This document shows positions 53,248 through 60,422 of a DNA stretch of 64,000 bases, one piece after another (the first letter of the stretch is position 1; each line of letters opens with the position of its first letter). Under the pieces are notes generated by a model. The model saw only the letters and a list, made by a program, of their open reading frames with translations, did not search any database and had not been told where the DNA came from. This DNA is from Kaistia soli DSM 19436 (GTDB lineage: Bacteria; Pseudomonadota; Alphaproteobacteria; Rhizobiales; Kaistiaceae). The translations under genes and the position numbers were made by a program. Location: positions 124,001-188,000 of the forward strand of contig NZ_FQUP01000004.1 in the NCBI RefSeq assembly GCF_900129325.1. The letters run 5' to 3'.

Positions 53248-54262
53248 CGGAGCGCCTCCAGCGGGCGATGAGGCCGGGGACGGCGAGTGCCGTGGCGAAG
53301 AGCAGACCTTCAAGGATGGTCGCACTCGCCGCCGGAACCTTCGCGAACAGCTGCAGCGCGTCGCTGCCGGCGAGGAGGCCTCCGACGAGAAGAGCGATGG
53401 GCAGTATGACCAGCGGCCGGTGGCGCGCGAGCCAGGAGACGAGGAAGCCGGTGAGCCCGTAGCCGAGCGAGATCGAAGGTTGCAGCCGGCCCTGGATGGC
53501 TGCGACCTCAATGATGCCGCCGATCCCCGCGATCGCGCCACCCGTCGCCATCAGCGCCGTCACCCAAAAGGCGAAGTCGAGGCCGAAGGTGCGCCCCACC
53601 TTGCGATTTCCAGCGAGGATCCGGATATGCACCGCTGCGCGGCCGCGCGTGAAGAAGACGTGGAGGGCAAGAGCGAGAAGAACGCCGATCAGCAGCCCGA
53701 GATGAACCTTGCCGTCCACTGCCGGTGGCACGGCTGCGGGTGGAAATGGCGCAGTCGCAGGCCATCCCTGATTGGCAGGGTCGCGCCACGGCCCAAAGAC
53801 GAGGGCCGAGGCGAACAGAACGGCGCAGTAATTGAGGATGAGGGTGACGATCGTCTCGTTGATGTCGAGACGCGCTCTGAGCAGACCGGGCACGAGCCCC
53901 CAGGCCGCGCCGCCAAGCGCCGCCGCCGCGAGCATCAGCGGGATCATGGCCAGCGGCGGCAGCTCGGGAAAACCGAGGACCAAAGCCGTGCCGGTGATGG
54001 CGCCGATATAGAGCTGGCCCTCGGCGCCGACCGAGATCAGGCCGAGGCGGCCGGGAACCGCGACGGCGAGCGCGCAGAACAGGATCGGCGAGGCCTTGGC
54101 CAGTGTTTCGGAAAGCGAATAGGCGTCGCCGAACGCGAACTCGACCAGGGAAAGACCCATTTCGAGTGGCGGCTTACCGAGGAGCAGGAAGAAGATCGCC
54201 GAAAGCATCAGGAAGGCGGCGAGCGTCGCCGCGAATGTGATCCAGCCCTCGCGCGCGCTCAT
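53237..54262 (-). CDS. ABC transporter permease 1 of BMP-type importer
   Basis: A 341-aa permease (YufP/NupP-like). SLSETLAKASPILFCALAVAVPGRLGLISVGAEGQLYIGAI and GLVPGLLRARLDINETIVTLILNYCA are typical of the nucleoside-class first permease. It overlaps the ATPase gene by ATGA. With permease 2 it forms the heterodimeric channel. Confidence 0.88.
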   Translation of the reverse strand: MSAREGWITFAATLAAFLMLSAIFFLLLGKPPLEMGLSLVEFAFGDAYSLSETLAKASPILFCALAVAVPGRLGLISVGAEGQLYIGAITGTALVLGFPELPPLAMIPLMLAAAALGGAAWGLVPGLLRARLDINETIVTLILNYCAVLFASALVFGPWRDPANQGWPATAPFPPAAVPPAVDGKVHLGLLIGVLLALALHVFFTRGRAAVHIRILAGNRKVGRTFGLDFAFWVTALMATGGAIAGIGGIIEVAAIQGRLQPSISLGYGLTGFLVSWLARHRPLVILPIALLVGGLLAGSDALQLFAKVPAASATILEGLLFATALAVPGLIARWRRSDGN

Positions 54263-55761
54263 GCTGCCGCCTCCGCCGGAGCGCCGGTCATGAAGGCCCC
54301 GAGACGATCGCGCGTCAGCGTTCCATCATTCTCGACGAGCGCGACGATGGCGCCGCCGCGCATCACCGCGATCCGGTGCGCACGGGCGAGCAGGTCATCG
54401 AGATCCTCCGAAATCCAGAGAACCGCGGCGCCGGCCGCCGCCTGTGCGAACATCGCCTCATAGACGGTGCCGACCGCCCCGAGATCGAGGCCCATGGTCG
54501 GATAGCAGGCGAGAACAGCGGGGCGCGGCACGCCGAGTTCACGTGCCGCCACGAGCTTCTGCAAATTGCCGCCGGAGAGCGTGCCGGCGCGGCGCGTCGG
54601 CTCGGACGGCGCGATGTTGAAGCGGCGGATAAGCGCCGCGACGTCATAGGCCCCATCTGCCTCGCCGGCCGCCAGCGCGCGGAGGCGAAGATTGGCGGAA
54701 AGGTCCATCGTTTCAACCACCGCATTGTCGCGCGGCTGCTCGGGAATATAGCCGATGGGCGTGGCGTGCGGCTCGTCGCCTCGGCGCGCGATGCTCTCAC
54801 CATCAAGCAGGACATCGCCGCCGGAAGGCGCCTCGACGCCAGCCACCACTTCGGCGAGCAGGGTCTGGCCATTGCCGGCGACGCCGGCAATTCCAAGCAC
54901 CTCCCCGCCTGCGATCTCCAGCGAGATGCCCTTGAGCACATGGCCGGCGGCGCTGGCGGTGATCTCGCGCAGCACAAGGCGCGCCGGCCGGCCGGCAAAA
55001 CGGTCGGGCGCTGGCTCAGCTGTCGCGGCCGGCCGGCCCATCATCAGCGCCACGGTCTCGGCCGTCGTGCGCTCGCCCTTCGCGAAATCCGCGACGAGCA
55101 TTCCGCCGCGCATCACCGCGATGCGATCCGCGCACGCCTCGACATCCGCGAGCTTGTGCGTGATCAGCACGACCGCCCTTCCCTCGGCGGCGAGGCGGAG
55201 GACGAAGTCGTAAAGCCGCTGCGCCTCGGCCGGCGTCAGCACGGAGGTCGGCTCGTCGAGGATGACGACACGGGCCTCGAGATTGACGACCTTGCACAGC
55301 TCGACAAGCTGCTGTTCGCCCACTGACAGCGTGTCGACGCGGCGCTCGGGATCGATGTCCGGCGCGATGACGCTGAGCCTGTCGAGAACGCGGGCCGCGC
55401 GCTTGCTGCGGCGGCCGATATAGGCCGGGGTCGCCGGCCAGGCGGCGAGCAGATTGTCGCGCACGGAGAGCGCGGGCAACAGGGAGAAATGCTGGAACAC
55501 CATGCCGATGCCATTGCGCATCGCATCGGCGGGTCCGCGGATCGGGCTCTCGCGCCCGTCCAGCAGAATTCGCCCGGCGCTCGGCGGATGGATGCCGTAG
55601 AGCAGCTTCATCAGTGTCGACTTGCCGGCGCCGTTCTCGCCGAGCAGCGCCAGCACCTCACCAGCGCGAATGTCCAGCGACACGTCGGAGACGGCCGCCA
55701 GCTCGCCGAAGCGGCGCGTCAGATGCTCGAAGCGAACAAGCGGCTCTCGATCCATGATCAT
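54259..55761 (-). CDS. ABC transporter ATP-binding protein of BMP-type importer (two domains)
   Basis: A 500-aa double ATPase (YufO/NupO-like). Domain 1: [17 protein letters not shown]-loop VFQHFSLLP, LSVGEQQLVELCKVV, VVILDEPTSVLTP. Domain 2: GVAGNGQTLLAEVV, LSGGNLQKLVAARELG, and VLACYPTMGLDLGA, where Walker B lacks the usual Asp-Glu, as in many nucleoside ATPases. ATG at 55761 overlaps the RidA stop. A second ATG at 55755 is possible. Confidence 0.88.
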   Translation of the reverse strand: MIMDREPLVRFEHLTRRFGELAAVSDVSLDIRAGEVLALLGENGAGKSTLMKLLYGIHPPSAGRILLDGRESPIRGPADAMRNGIGMVFQHFSLLPALSVRDNLLAAWPATPAYIGRRSKRAARVLDRLSVIAPDIDPERRVDTLSVGEQQLVELCKVVNLEARVVILDEPTSVLTPAEAQRLYDFVLRLAAEGRAVVLITHKLADVEACADRIAVMRGGMLVADFAKGERTTAETVALMMGRPAATAEPAPDRFAGRPARLVLREITASAAGHVLKGISLEIAGGEVLGIAGVAGNGQTLLAEVVAGVEAPSGGDVLLDGESIARRGDEPHATPIGYIPEQPRDNAVVETMDLSANLRLRALAAGEADGAYDVAALIRRFNIAPSEPTRRAGTLSGGNLQKLVAARELGVPRPAVLACYPTMGLDLGAVGTVYEAMFAQAAAGAAVLWISEDLDDLLARAHRIAVMRGGAIVALVENDGTLTRDRLGAFMTGAPAEAAA

Positions 55762-56240
55762 GCCACTGCGAAGATCGCGTCGACCTCGACCGAGGCGCCC
55801 TGCGGCAGTTGCGCGACGCCAATGGCGGTCCTCGCATGCGCGCCGATGACGCTGCCGAAAAGCGCATGGAAGAAGTCGGAGGCGCCGTTCACGACATGTG
55901 GCACGAAGGGGAAGTCCGGCACGCAATTGACGAAGCCACCGATGCGGACGCAGGCGCGCACACGGTCGAGATCGCCGCCGAGCGCCTCGCGCAGCGCCGC
56001 CGTCAGGTTGAGCGCGCAGATCCGTGCGGCTTCCTGCGCGGCGACGAGGTCGACGGCATCCCCGACCTTGCCTTTGTGCGTGACGCGGCCATTCCATTCA
56101 CAGACCTGGCCGGCAAGGAAGACGAGGGCGCCGTCTCGCCGCCAGGGGACGAAATTGGCTATCGGCTTCGGAACATGAGGCAGTTCTATGCCAAGCTCGG
56201 CGAGGCGCCGCTCGGCCGTGGTCGCGATCGGAGGCGTCAT
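55758..56240 (-). CDS. RidA/YjgF/YER057c/UK114 family protein
   Basis: A 160-aa enamine/imine deaminase-family protein of the longer RidA subgroup. It has LVFLAGQVCEWNG, AAQEAARICALNLTAALREALG, FVNCVPDFPFVPHVVNGASD and the C-terminal RTAIGVAQLPQGASVEVDAIFAV, whose arginine is the family's catalytic/binding residue. It is placed between a cysteine hydrolase gene (4-bp overlap) and the importer ATPase gene (4-bp overlap). It probably clears a reactive enamine or imine formed in the pathway, as RutC does for aminoacrylate derivatives. Confidence 0.85.
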   Translation of the reverse strand: MTPPIATTAERRLAELGIELPHVPKPIANFVPWRRDGALVFLAGQVCEWNGRVTHKGKVGDAVDLVAAQEAARICALNLTAALREALGGDLDRVRACVRIGGFVNCVPDFPFVPHVVNGASDFFHALFGSVIGAHARTAIGVAQLPQGASVEVDAIFAVA

Positions 56241-57052
56241 AGCGTTGCTCCTTGCGAAAGCGCCTCGATTACGGCTTCCGACCGTGTCACGAAGCCGAAG
56301 AGCAGCTTGACGTTGTAGAGAACCGCTTCGACGCAGAACCGCGGCGACGTGGTCGCCGTGCAATCCTCAATGAGGACGACGTCGTAGCCGAGGAAACTTG
56401 CATCCTCGAGCGTCGTCATCACGCACTGATCCATGTTGACGCCCGCGATCATGAGCGTGGTGACACCGAGATTGCGCAGCACGGAATCCGTCTCGCAATC
56501 CCAGAACGCACTGAACCGATGCTTGGTGATCTGGATGTCGGCAGTGCCGGGATTGATCTCATCGACGACCTCGGCACCCCAGCTGCCCTTGGCGATGACT
56601 TCCGAGCGCGTGCCGGGAACTGGTTCCGCGAGGCCGGGCTCGTCACCGCGCGGGCTGTGCGCATGGCGCAGCGACGGGAAGATGTTGAGAAGGTCTTTGC
56701 GGACGCCCCAGTTGACCCAGACGACGGGGACCGCGGCGGCGCGGCAGGCCTTGATCATGCGCTGGAGCGGCGCGATCGGCGCGCGATTGGGCGTGATGTC
56801 GATGCCGCGTGAGGACAGCCAGCCGCCGACCGTGCAGAAGTCGTTCTGCATGTCGACGATCAGCAGCGCGGTCTTGCCTGCATCGATGGTGACTGACTGC
56901 GGCTCGGCGGCGAAGACGGCTGGTCGGTAGGGCCGCGGCGGCCGGCTCATGTCGACATGGTCGCGGCCGACCAGCCAGCCCTGTGCCGGGGACGTGCCCT
57001 GCAGGACGGTGCCGTCTGCCGGGGCGTCCGGCCTCCTGGTATTCGTTGTCAT
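56237..57052 (-). CDS. Isochorismatase-like cysteine hydrolase (RutB-like)
   Basis: A 271-aa cytoplasmic amidase. The catalytic triad is visible: Asp67 in LLIVDMQNDFC, Lys177 in QITKHRFSAF and Cys210 in VNMDQCVMTT. The N-terminal 60 residues (WLVGRDHVDMSRPPRPYRPAVF) are an extension found in ureidoacrylate-type and related hydrolases. It would hydrolyse a carbamoyl or amide group, releasing ammonia or carbamate. It lies between the importer binding-protein gene and ridA, an order like rutB-rutC of uracil degradation, but no RutA or RutF is present. Confidence 0.83.
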   Translation of the reverse strand: MTTNTRRPDAPADGTVLQGTSPAQGWLVGRDHVDMSRPPRPYRPAVFAAEPQSVTIDAGKTALLIVDMQNDFCTVGGWLSSRGIDITPNRAPIAPLQRMIKACRAAAVPVVWVNWGVRKDLLNIFPSLRHAHSPRGDEPGLAEPVPGTRSEVIAKGSWGAEVVDEINPGTADIQITKHRFSAFWDCETDSVLRNLGVTTLMIAGVNMDQCVMTTLEDASFLGYDVVLIEDCTATTSPRFCVEAVLYNVKLLFGFVTRSEAVIEALSQGATL

Positions 57053-57080
57053 TCTTGTCCGGTCCCGATGCGGGTTCAGG

Positions 57081-57106
57081 GGCCGACGGCAGGGCTGCCG
57101 CCGGCC
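57081..57106 (-). promoter_or_regulatory. Intercistronic stem-loop after BMP-type binding-protein gene
   Basis: GGCCGACGGCAG (57081-57092) pairs with CTGCCGCCGGCC (57095-57106) with one A-C mismatch, in the 63-bp gap between the binding-protein and cysteine hydrolase genes. The loop forms by opening the innermost pairs. Confidence 0.55.
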
Positions 57107-57115
57107 GGATCCATC

Positions 57116-58204
57116 TCAGTTCGTCGAGCCGACGACGCCCTTGACGAGAAAATCCATCGTCTCCACGGCTTCCATCCCGAGGGCTTCGCCTGATTTCACG
57201 ACCTCGGTGCCGTCCTGGCGGACGATCGGGCCGCTCCAGATGTCCTTCTTGCCGGCAATGATCTCGGCTTTGATGGCCAGCACCTTCTCGCGGACCGGCT
57301 CTGGCACCGCTTCGCCGAAGGGATCGAGCACCGCAGCCCCGCTGGCGAGATCGCCTCGCACATGGGAGGGCTTCCAGGTACCAGCGTCGATCTCCTTCAC
57401 CAGCCCTTCCATCATCGGGCCCCAGTTCCAGGACACGCCGGTAAGCCAGGCCTTCGGGGCGCGATCCTTGACGTTGACGTCCTTTCCGACGATGTGGATG
57501 CCGCGCTTCTCGGCGGTCTGGGCAATCGTGATCGGGCTGTCGACCTGTTCCGCGACCACGTCGATGCCCTGATCGGCGAAGGCGCTGACCGCTTCGGTCT
57601 CTTTCTGCGGCTCCCACCAGCCGCCGGTCCACACCACGGTGACGGTCGCGGCCGGATTGACGGACTGGGCGCCAAGCGCGAACGCATTGATCGAACGGAA
57701 AAGCTGCGGGATCTGGAAAGCGCCGACAAAGCCAAGCTTGCCGTTCTTCGAAACCGACGCGGCGGTCATCCCGGCCAGATACATTCCGTCATCGCTGTCG
57801 GCCCAATAGGTGCCGACATTGTCCGACGTCTTGAGGCCGCCCGCATGCAGGAAGCGGACGTCAGGATATTTCTTGCCGAGGGCAATCGCGTAGTCGAGAT
57901 ATCCGTAGCTGGTGGCGAAGATGATCTTCTGGCCGGACCGGATCATCCGCTCCATCACCCGCTCGACTTCGGCCGTTTCAGGCACAGCCTCGAAGAAGGA
58001 GGTCGACACGCCGGGAACATGCTCTTCAAGATATTTCCGGCCGAGATCCATCGACATGTTGTAGCCCTCGTCGGCAGCCGGTCCGACATAGATGAAGCCG
58101 ATCTTCTGCTCATCGGCGGCGGCGGAGGCGGTTGCAGTCAGGGCGAGGCCGAAGGCGGCGCACGCGAAGCGTCGGATCGAATTTGCAAGGCTCGGGCGGG
58201 ACAT
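57116..58204 (-). CDS. BMP-family ABC transporter substrate-binding protein
   Basis: A 362-aa periplasmic protein of the BMP/PnrA (Med) family. The signal peptide ends near TASA; the mature part begins ADEQKIGFIYVGPAADEGYNMSMDLGR. Other family motifs are IFATSYGYLDYAIALGKKYPDVRFLHAGG, GYLAG-like MYLAGMTAASVSKNGKLGFVGAF and the WEPQKETEAVSAFADQGIDVVAE segment. BMP proteins bind nucleosides, purines and related compounds. ATG 58204 has GGAG upstream. First gene of the six-gene operon, behind two matching palindromes. Confidence 0.88.
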   Translation of the reverse strand: MSRPSLANSIRRFACAAFGLALTATASAAADEQKIGFIYVGPAADEGYNMSMDLGRKYLEEHVPGVSTSFFEAVPETAEVERVMERMIRSGQKIIFATSYGYLDYAIALGKKYPDVRFLHAGGLKTSDNVGTYWADSDDGMYLAGMTAASVSKNGKLGFVGAFQIPQLFRSINAFALGAQSVNPAATVTVVWTGGWWEPQKETEAVSAFADQGIDVVAEQVDSPITIAQTAEKRGIHIVGKDVNVKDRAPKAWLTGVSWNWGPMMEGLVKEIDAGTWKPSHVRGDLASGAAVLDPFGEAVPEPVREKVLAIKAEIIAGKKDIWSGPIVRQDGTEVVKSGEALGMEAVETMDFLVKGVVGSTN

Positions 58205-58227
58205 GGCGGGCTCCGGCAAGGGTTAAT

Positions 58228-58245
58228 AGTAATTGCCCACTTACT
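58228..58245. promoter_or_regulatory. Candidate TetR operator 1
   Basis: AGTAATTGCCCACTTACT is an 18-bp palindrome with 14 of 18 symmetric positions (AGTAA-N-TG-N2-CA-N-TTACT), 24 bp before the binding-protein start codon. A related site lies at 58300-58317. Both are in the 232-bp gap between the BMP operon and the TetR gene. Confidence 0.55.
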
Positions 58246-58299
58246 AAAGCAATCAGCGTGCCATGTTTCCTGGCCGCCACGCGGCACCCATCTTCAATT

Positions 58300-58317
58300 A
58301 GTAAATGTTCACATACT
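58300..58317. promoter_or_regulatory. Candidate TetR operator 2
   Basis: AGTAAATGTTCACATACT shares the pattern AGTAA-N-TG-N2-CAC-N-TACT with operator 1; its centre is 72 bp away, close to seven helical turns, so two dimers could sit on the same DNA face. Assignment to the neighbouring TetR protein is inference. Confidence 0.5.
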
Positions 58318-58436
58318 TTATGGGATTGGCTGTCGGCGCCGCGGCGCATGCAGACGCGCGGTGCCTTCAATGGCGACGACGTGCGATCGTATTTGCGCAG
58401 AAATGCGGCAGTCTGCGCCCGTGAACTAGGCTGACT

Positions 58437-59108
58437 TCAGTGCTGAGCCGGCGGCGCCAGATAAGCGGCGAGGACGGCGCGGGCCATCGCGAAATGCTGC
58501 TGCTGCCAGTCCTCAGCGCCGATATCGGTTCGGAAGATCGCGCTCAGCGTGTAGGCATTCGACTTGTGGAAATAACAGAGCGCGACCATCGTCACATAGA
58601 GATGCACCGGATCGAGGCCCGGCCGCAGGGCGCCGGTGGCCTCGCCGCGCGCCAGCAGCGTGCCGATGTGCCCGATCACCGGCGAGGCGACCATCGGCGT
58701 CGATTCCGATCCCTTCAGATACTGCCCTTCCAAGAGGTTCTCGGCGGACAGCAGGCGCACCAGTTCGGGATGCCGCGCAAAATGGCGGAACGTGAACTCG
58801 AACATCGTCAGCAGCCCGTCCAGCGGCCGGCTTTCATCGATCTCGAGCTTCAGTTCCTCGATCCGCAGATCGCCGAGCACGCGCTCGAGAACGGCAACAT
58901 AGAGGCCAGCCTTGTCGGAATAGTAGTGGTAGATCATGCGGGCATTGACGCCGGCCTCGGCGCAGATGACGTCGATGCGTGCACCGGCAAATCCGTGGCG
59001 CGCGAATTGGCGGATGGCAGCCTGCAGGATGCGTTCCCGCGTCTCCGCCACATTCGCCGCCCGGGGGCCTGACGGCGCGCCAAGACGCCTCGCTACCTGC
59101 TTCACCAT
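58437..59108 (-). CDS. TetR-family transcriptional regulator
   Basis: A 223-aa regulator. The HTH is ETRERILQAAIRQFARHGFAGARIDVICAEAGVNARMIYHYYSDKAGLYVAVLE; the C-terminal ligand-binding part (MFEFTFRHFARHPELVRLLSAENLLEGQYLKG) resembles the RutR/NicS-type group. ATG 59108 is the only good start near the HTH. It is encoded upstream of and in the same direction as the BMP importer operon, and the candidate operators lie between them. Confidence 0.85.
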   Translation of the reverse strand: MVKQVARRLGAPSGPRAANVAETRERILQAAIRQFARHGFAGARIDVICAEAGVNARMIYHYYSDKAGLYVAVLERVLGDLRIEELKLEIDESRPLDGLLTMFEFTFRHFARHPELVRLLSAENLLEGQYLKGSESTPMVASPVIGHIGTLLARGEATGALRPGLDPVHLYVTMVALCYFHKSNAYTLSAIFRTDIGAEDWQQQHFAMARAVLAAYLAPPAQH

Positions 59109-59290
59109 GGTCGTCGCTACCCCTTCGCCCCGGTGGATAGCGTCAATTCGCGCGGGGCCGCAAGTCCTTGGTCGGGACAGAGGTCGAGCGAGCGGTGCCG
59201 TCAACGAGGCGACAGGCTCATCGGAGAAACGGCCACATCCAGTCGCGTCCTGAACTCAGGCCGACACTTCATGGATAGTCCCGGATGGCG

Positions 59291-60151
59291 TCAGAAAGGC
59301 TCCGGAATCTTGTGCAACGGCATGTCGGGCTCGACATAGCCGCCGGCCTTCTGGCGCTTGGGCAGCTTGACCTTCTCGCTCTTGATGCGCTCGTAGGGGA
59401 TCTTCGACAGCAGATGGCTGATGATGTTGAGGCGGGCGCGCTTCTTGTCATCAGACTGGGCAACGAACCAGGGCGCCCATCCGGTATCGCTCGCCGCGAA
59501 CATCGCGTCGCGAGCCCGGGAATAGTCGTACCAGCGCTCATAGGACAGCACATCCATCGGCGAGAGCTTCCAGACCTTCTTTGGATCATCGATGCGCGCT
59601 TCGATGCGGCGCGTCTGCTCCTCCGGGCTTACCTCCAGCCAGTATTTGAGCAAGATCATGCCGGATTCGACCATGGCCCGCTCGACGCCGCCGACGCCGC
59701 TGAGGAACTTCGTCACCTGGTCCTCGGTGCAGAAGCCCATCACGCGTTCGACGCCAGCGCGATTATACCAGGAGCGGTCGAAGATCACGATTTCGCCCGC
59801 CGCCGGCAGATACGGAAGATACCGCTGGATATAGAGCTGCGTTTTTTCGCGTTCCGTCGGCGGCGGCAGGGCGATGACGCGGAAGATGCGGGGATTGACC
59901 CGTTCCATGATCGCCTTGATCACGCCGCCCTTGCCGGCCGCGTCGCGGCCTTCGAACAGGATGCAGATTCTGGCGCCTGACTGTTTCGCCCATTGCTGCA
60001 TGCGCACCAATTCGGTCTGCAGCTTTTCCAGCTCCGTCTCATAGACCTTCCGGCCGAGCTTGCCGTCCGCATTCTCCGCCGGGTCTCTTAAGAAGACAGC
60101 CGGATCGGCCCTCTTGTCGTCCTTCTTGTCGACCTTGTGCTTGTTGTCCAT
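59291..60151 (-). CDS. ppk2: Polyphosphate kinase 2 (PPK2 family)
   Basis: A 286-aa nucleotide kinase that uses inorganic polyphosphate. Walker A FEGRDAAGKGGVIKAI, the lid and polyphosphate-binding basic helices (RQ-like QLYIQRYLPYLPAAGEIVIFDRSWYNRAGVERVMGF), and DDPKKVWKLSPMDVLSYERWYDYSRARDAMF are hallmarks. Length is that of single-domain PPK2 enzymes. ATG 60151 has GGGGAGAG upstream. Last gene of a four-gene operon with an RND pump, a SulP transporter and an 80-aa protein. Confidence 0.92.
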   Translation of the reverse strand: MDNKHKVDKKDDKRADPAVFLRDPAENADGKLGRKVYETELEKLQTELVRMQQWAKQSGARICILFEGRDAAGKGGVIKAIMERVNPRIFRVIALPPPTEREKTQLYIQRYLPYLPAAGEIVIFDRSWYNRAGVERVMGFCTEDQVTKFLSGVGGVERAMVESGMILLKYWLEVSPEEQTRRIEARIDDPKKVWKLSPMDVLSYERWYDYSRARDAMFAASDTGWAPWFVAQSDDKKRARLNIISHLLSKIPYERIKSEKVKLPKRQKAGGYVEPDMPLHKIPEPF

Positions 60152-60179
60152 GGCGGCTCTCCCCTGAACCAACGCCGCG

Positions 60180-60422
60180 TCAGGCGGCGTGCAATCCTGT
60201 GCCCTCCAGCATCGCGAAGGCGGCATCGAACAATCGTGATGTGACGGCGCCGTCTTTCCGGTTGGGATCGGTGACGGCGAAGAAGATGGCCCGGCGCAGC
60301 ATCGAGATCGGCTCGTCGGGATAGCGGCGGCGGAGCGCATCGGCCAGTTCGTTGGCGCTCCGCGCCTGGCTCGCCATCGTCTCGATGGCCGCCGAAAGTT
60401 CAACGACATGCGGCTGGATCAT
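60180..60422 (-). CDS. Conserved-looking 80-aa protein of unknown function
   Basis: MIQPHVVELSAAIETMASQA, then RSANELADALRRRYPDEPISMLRRAIFFAVTD, ending FDAAFAMLEGTGLHAA. Mostly helical, no signal peptide, no domain I recognise. It is a real gene judging by the ATGA overlap with the SulP stop (60419-60422) and the 28-bp gap to ppk2. It may adapt the SulP transporter or PPK2 (inference). Confidence 0.65.
   Translation of the reverse strand: MIQPHVVELSAAIETMASQARSANELADALRRRYPDEPISMLRRAIFFAVTDPNRKDGAVTSRLFDAAFAMLEGTGLHAA

Noticed and set aside
56237-57052. Calling the hydrolase and RidA genes rutB and rutC of uracil degradation.
   Set aside because: RutA, RutF, RutD, RutE and the RutG permease are absent and the genes are embedded in a BMP importer operon, so only 'Rut-like' is justified.
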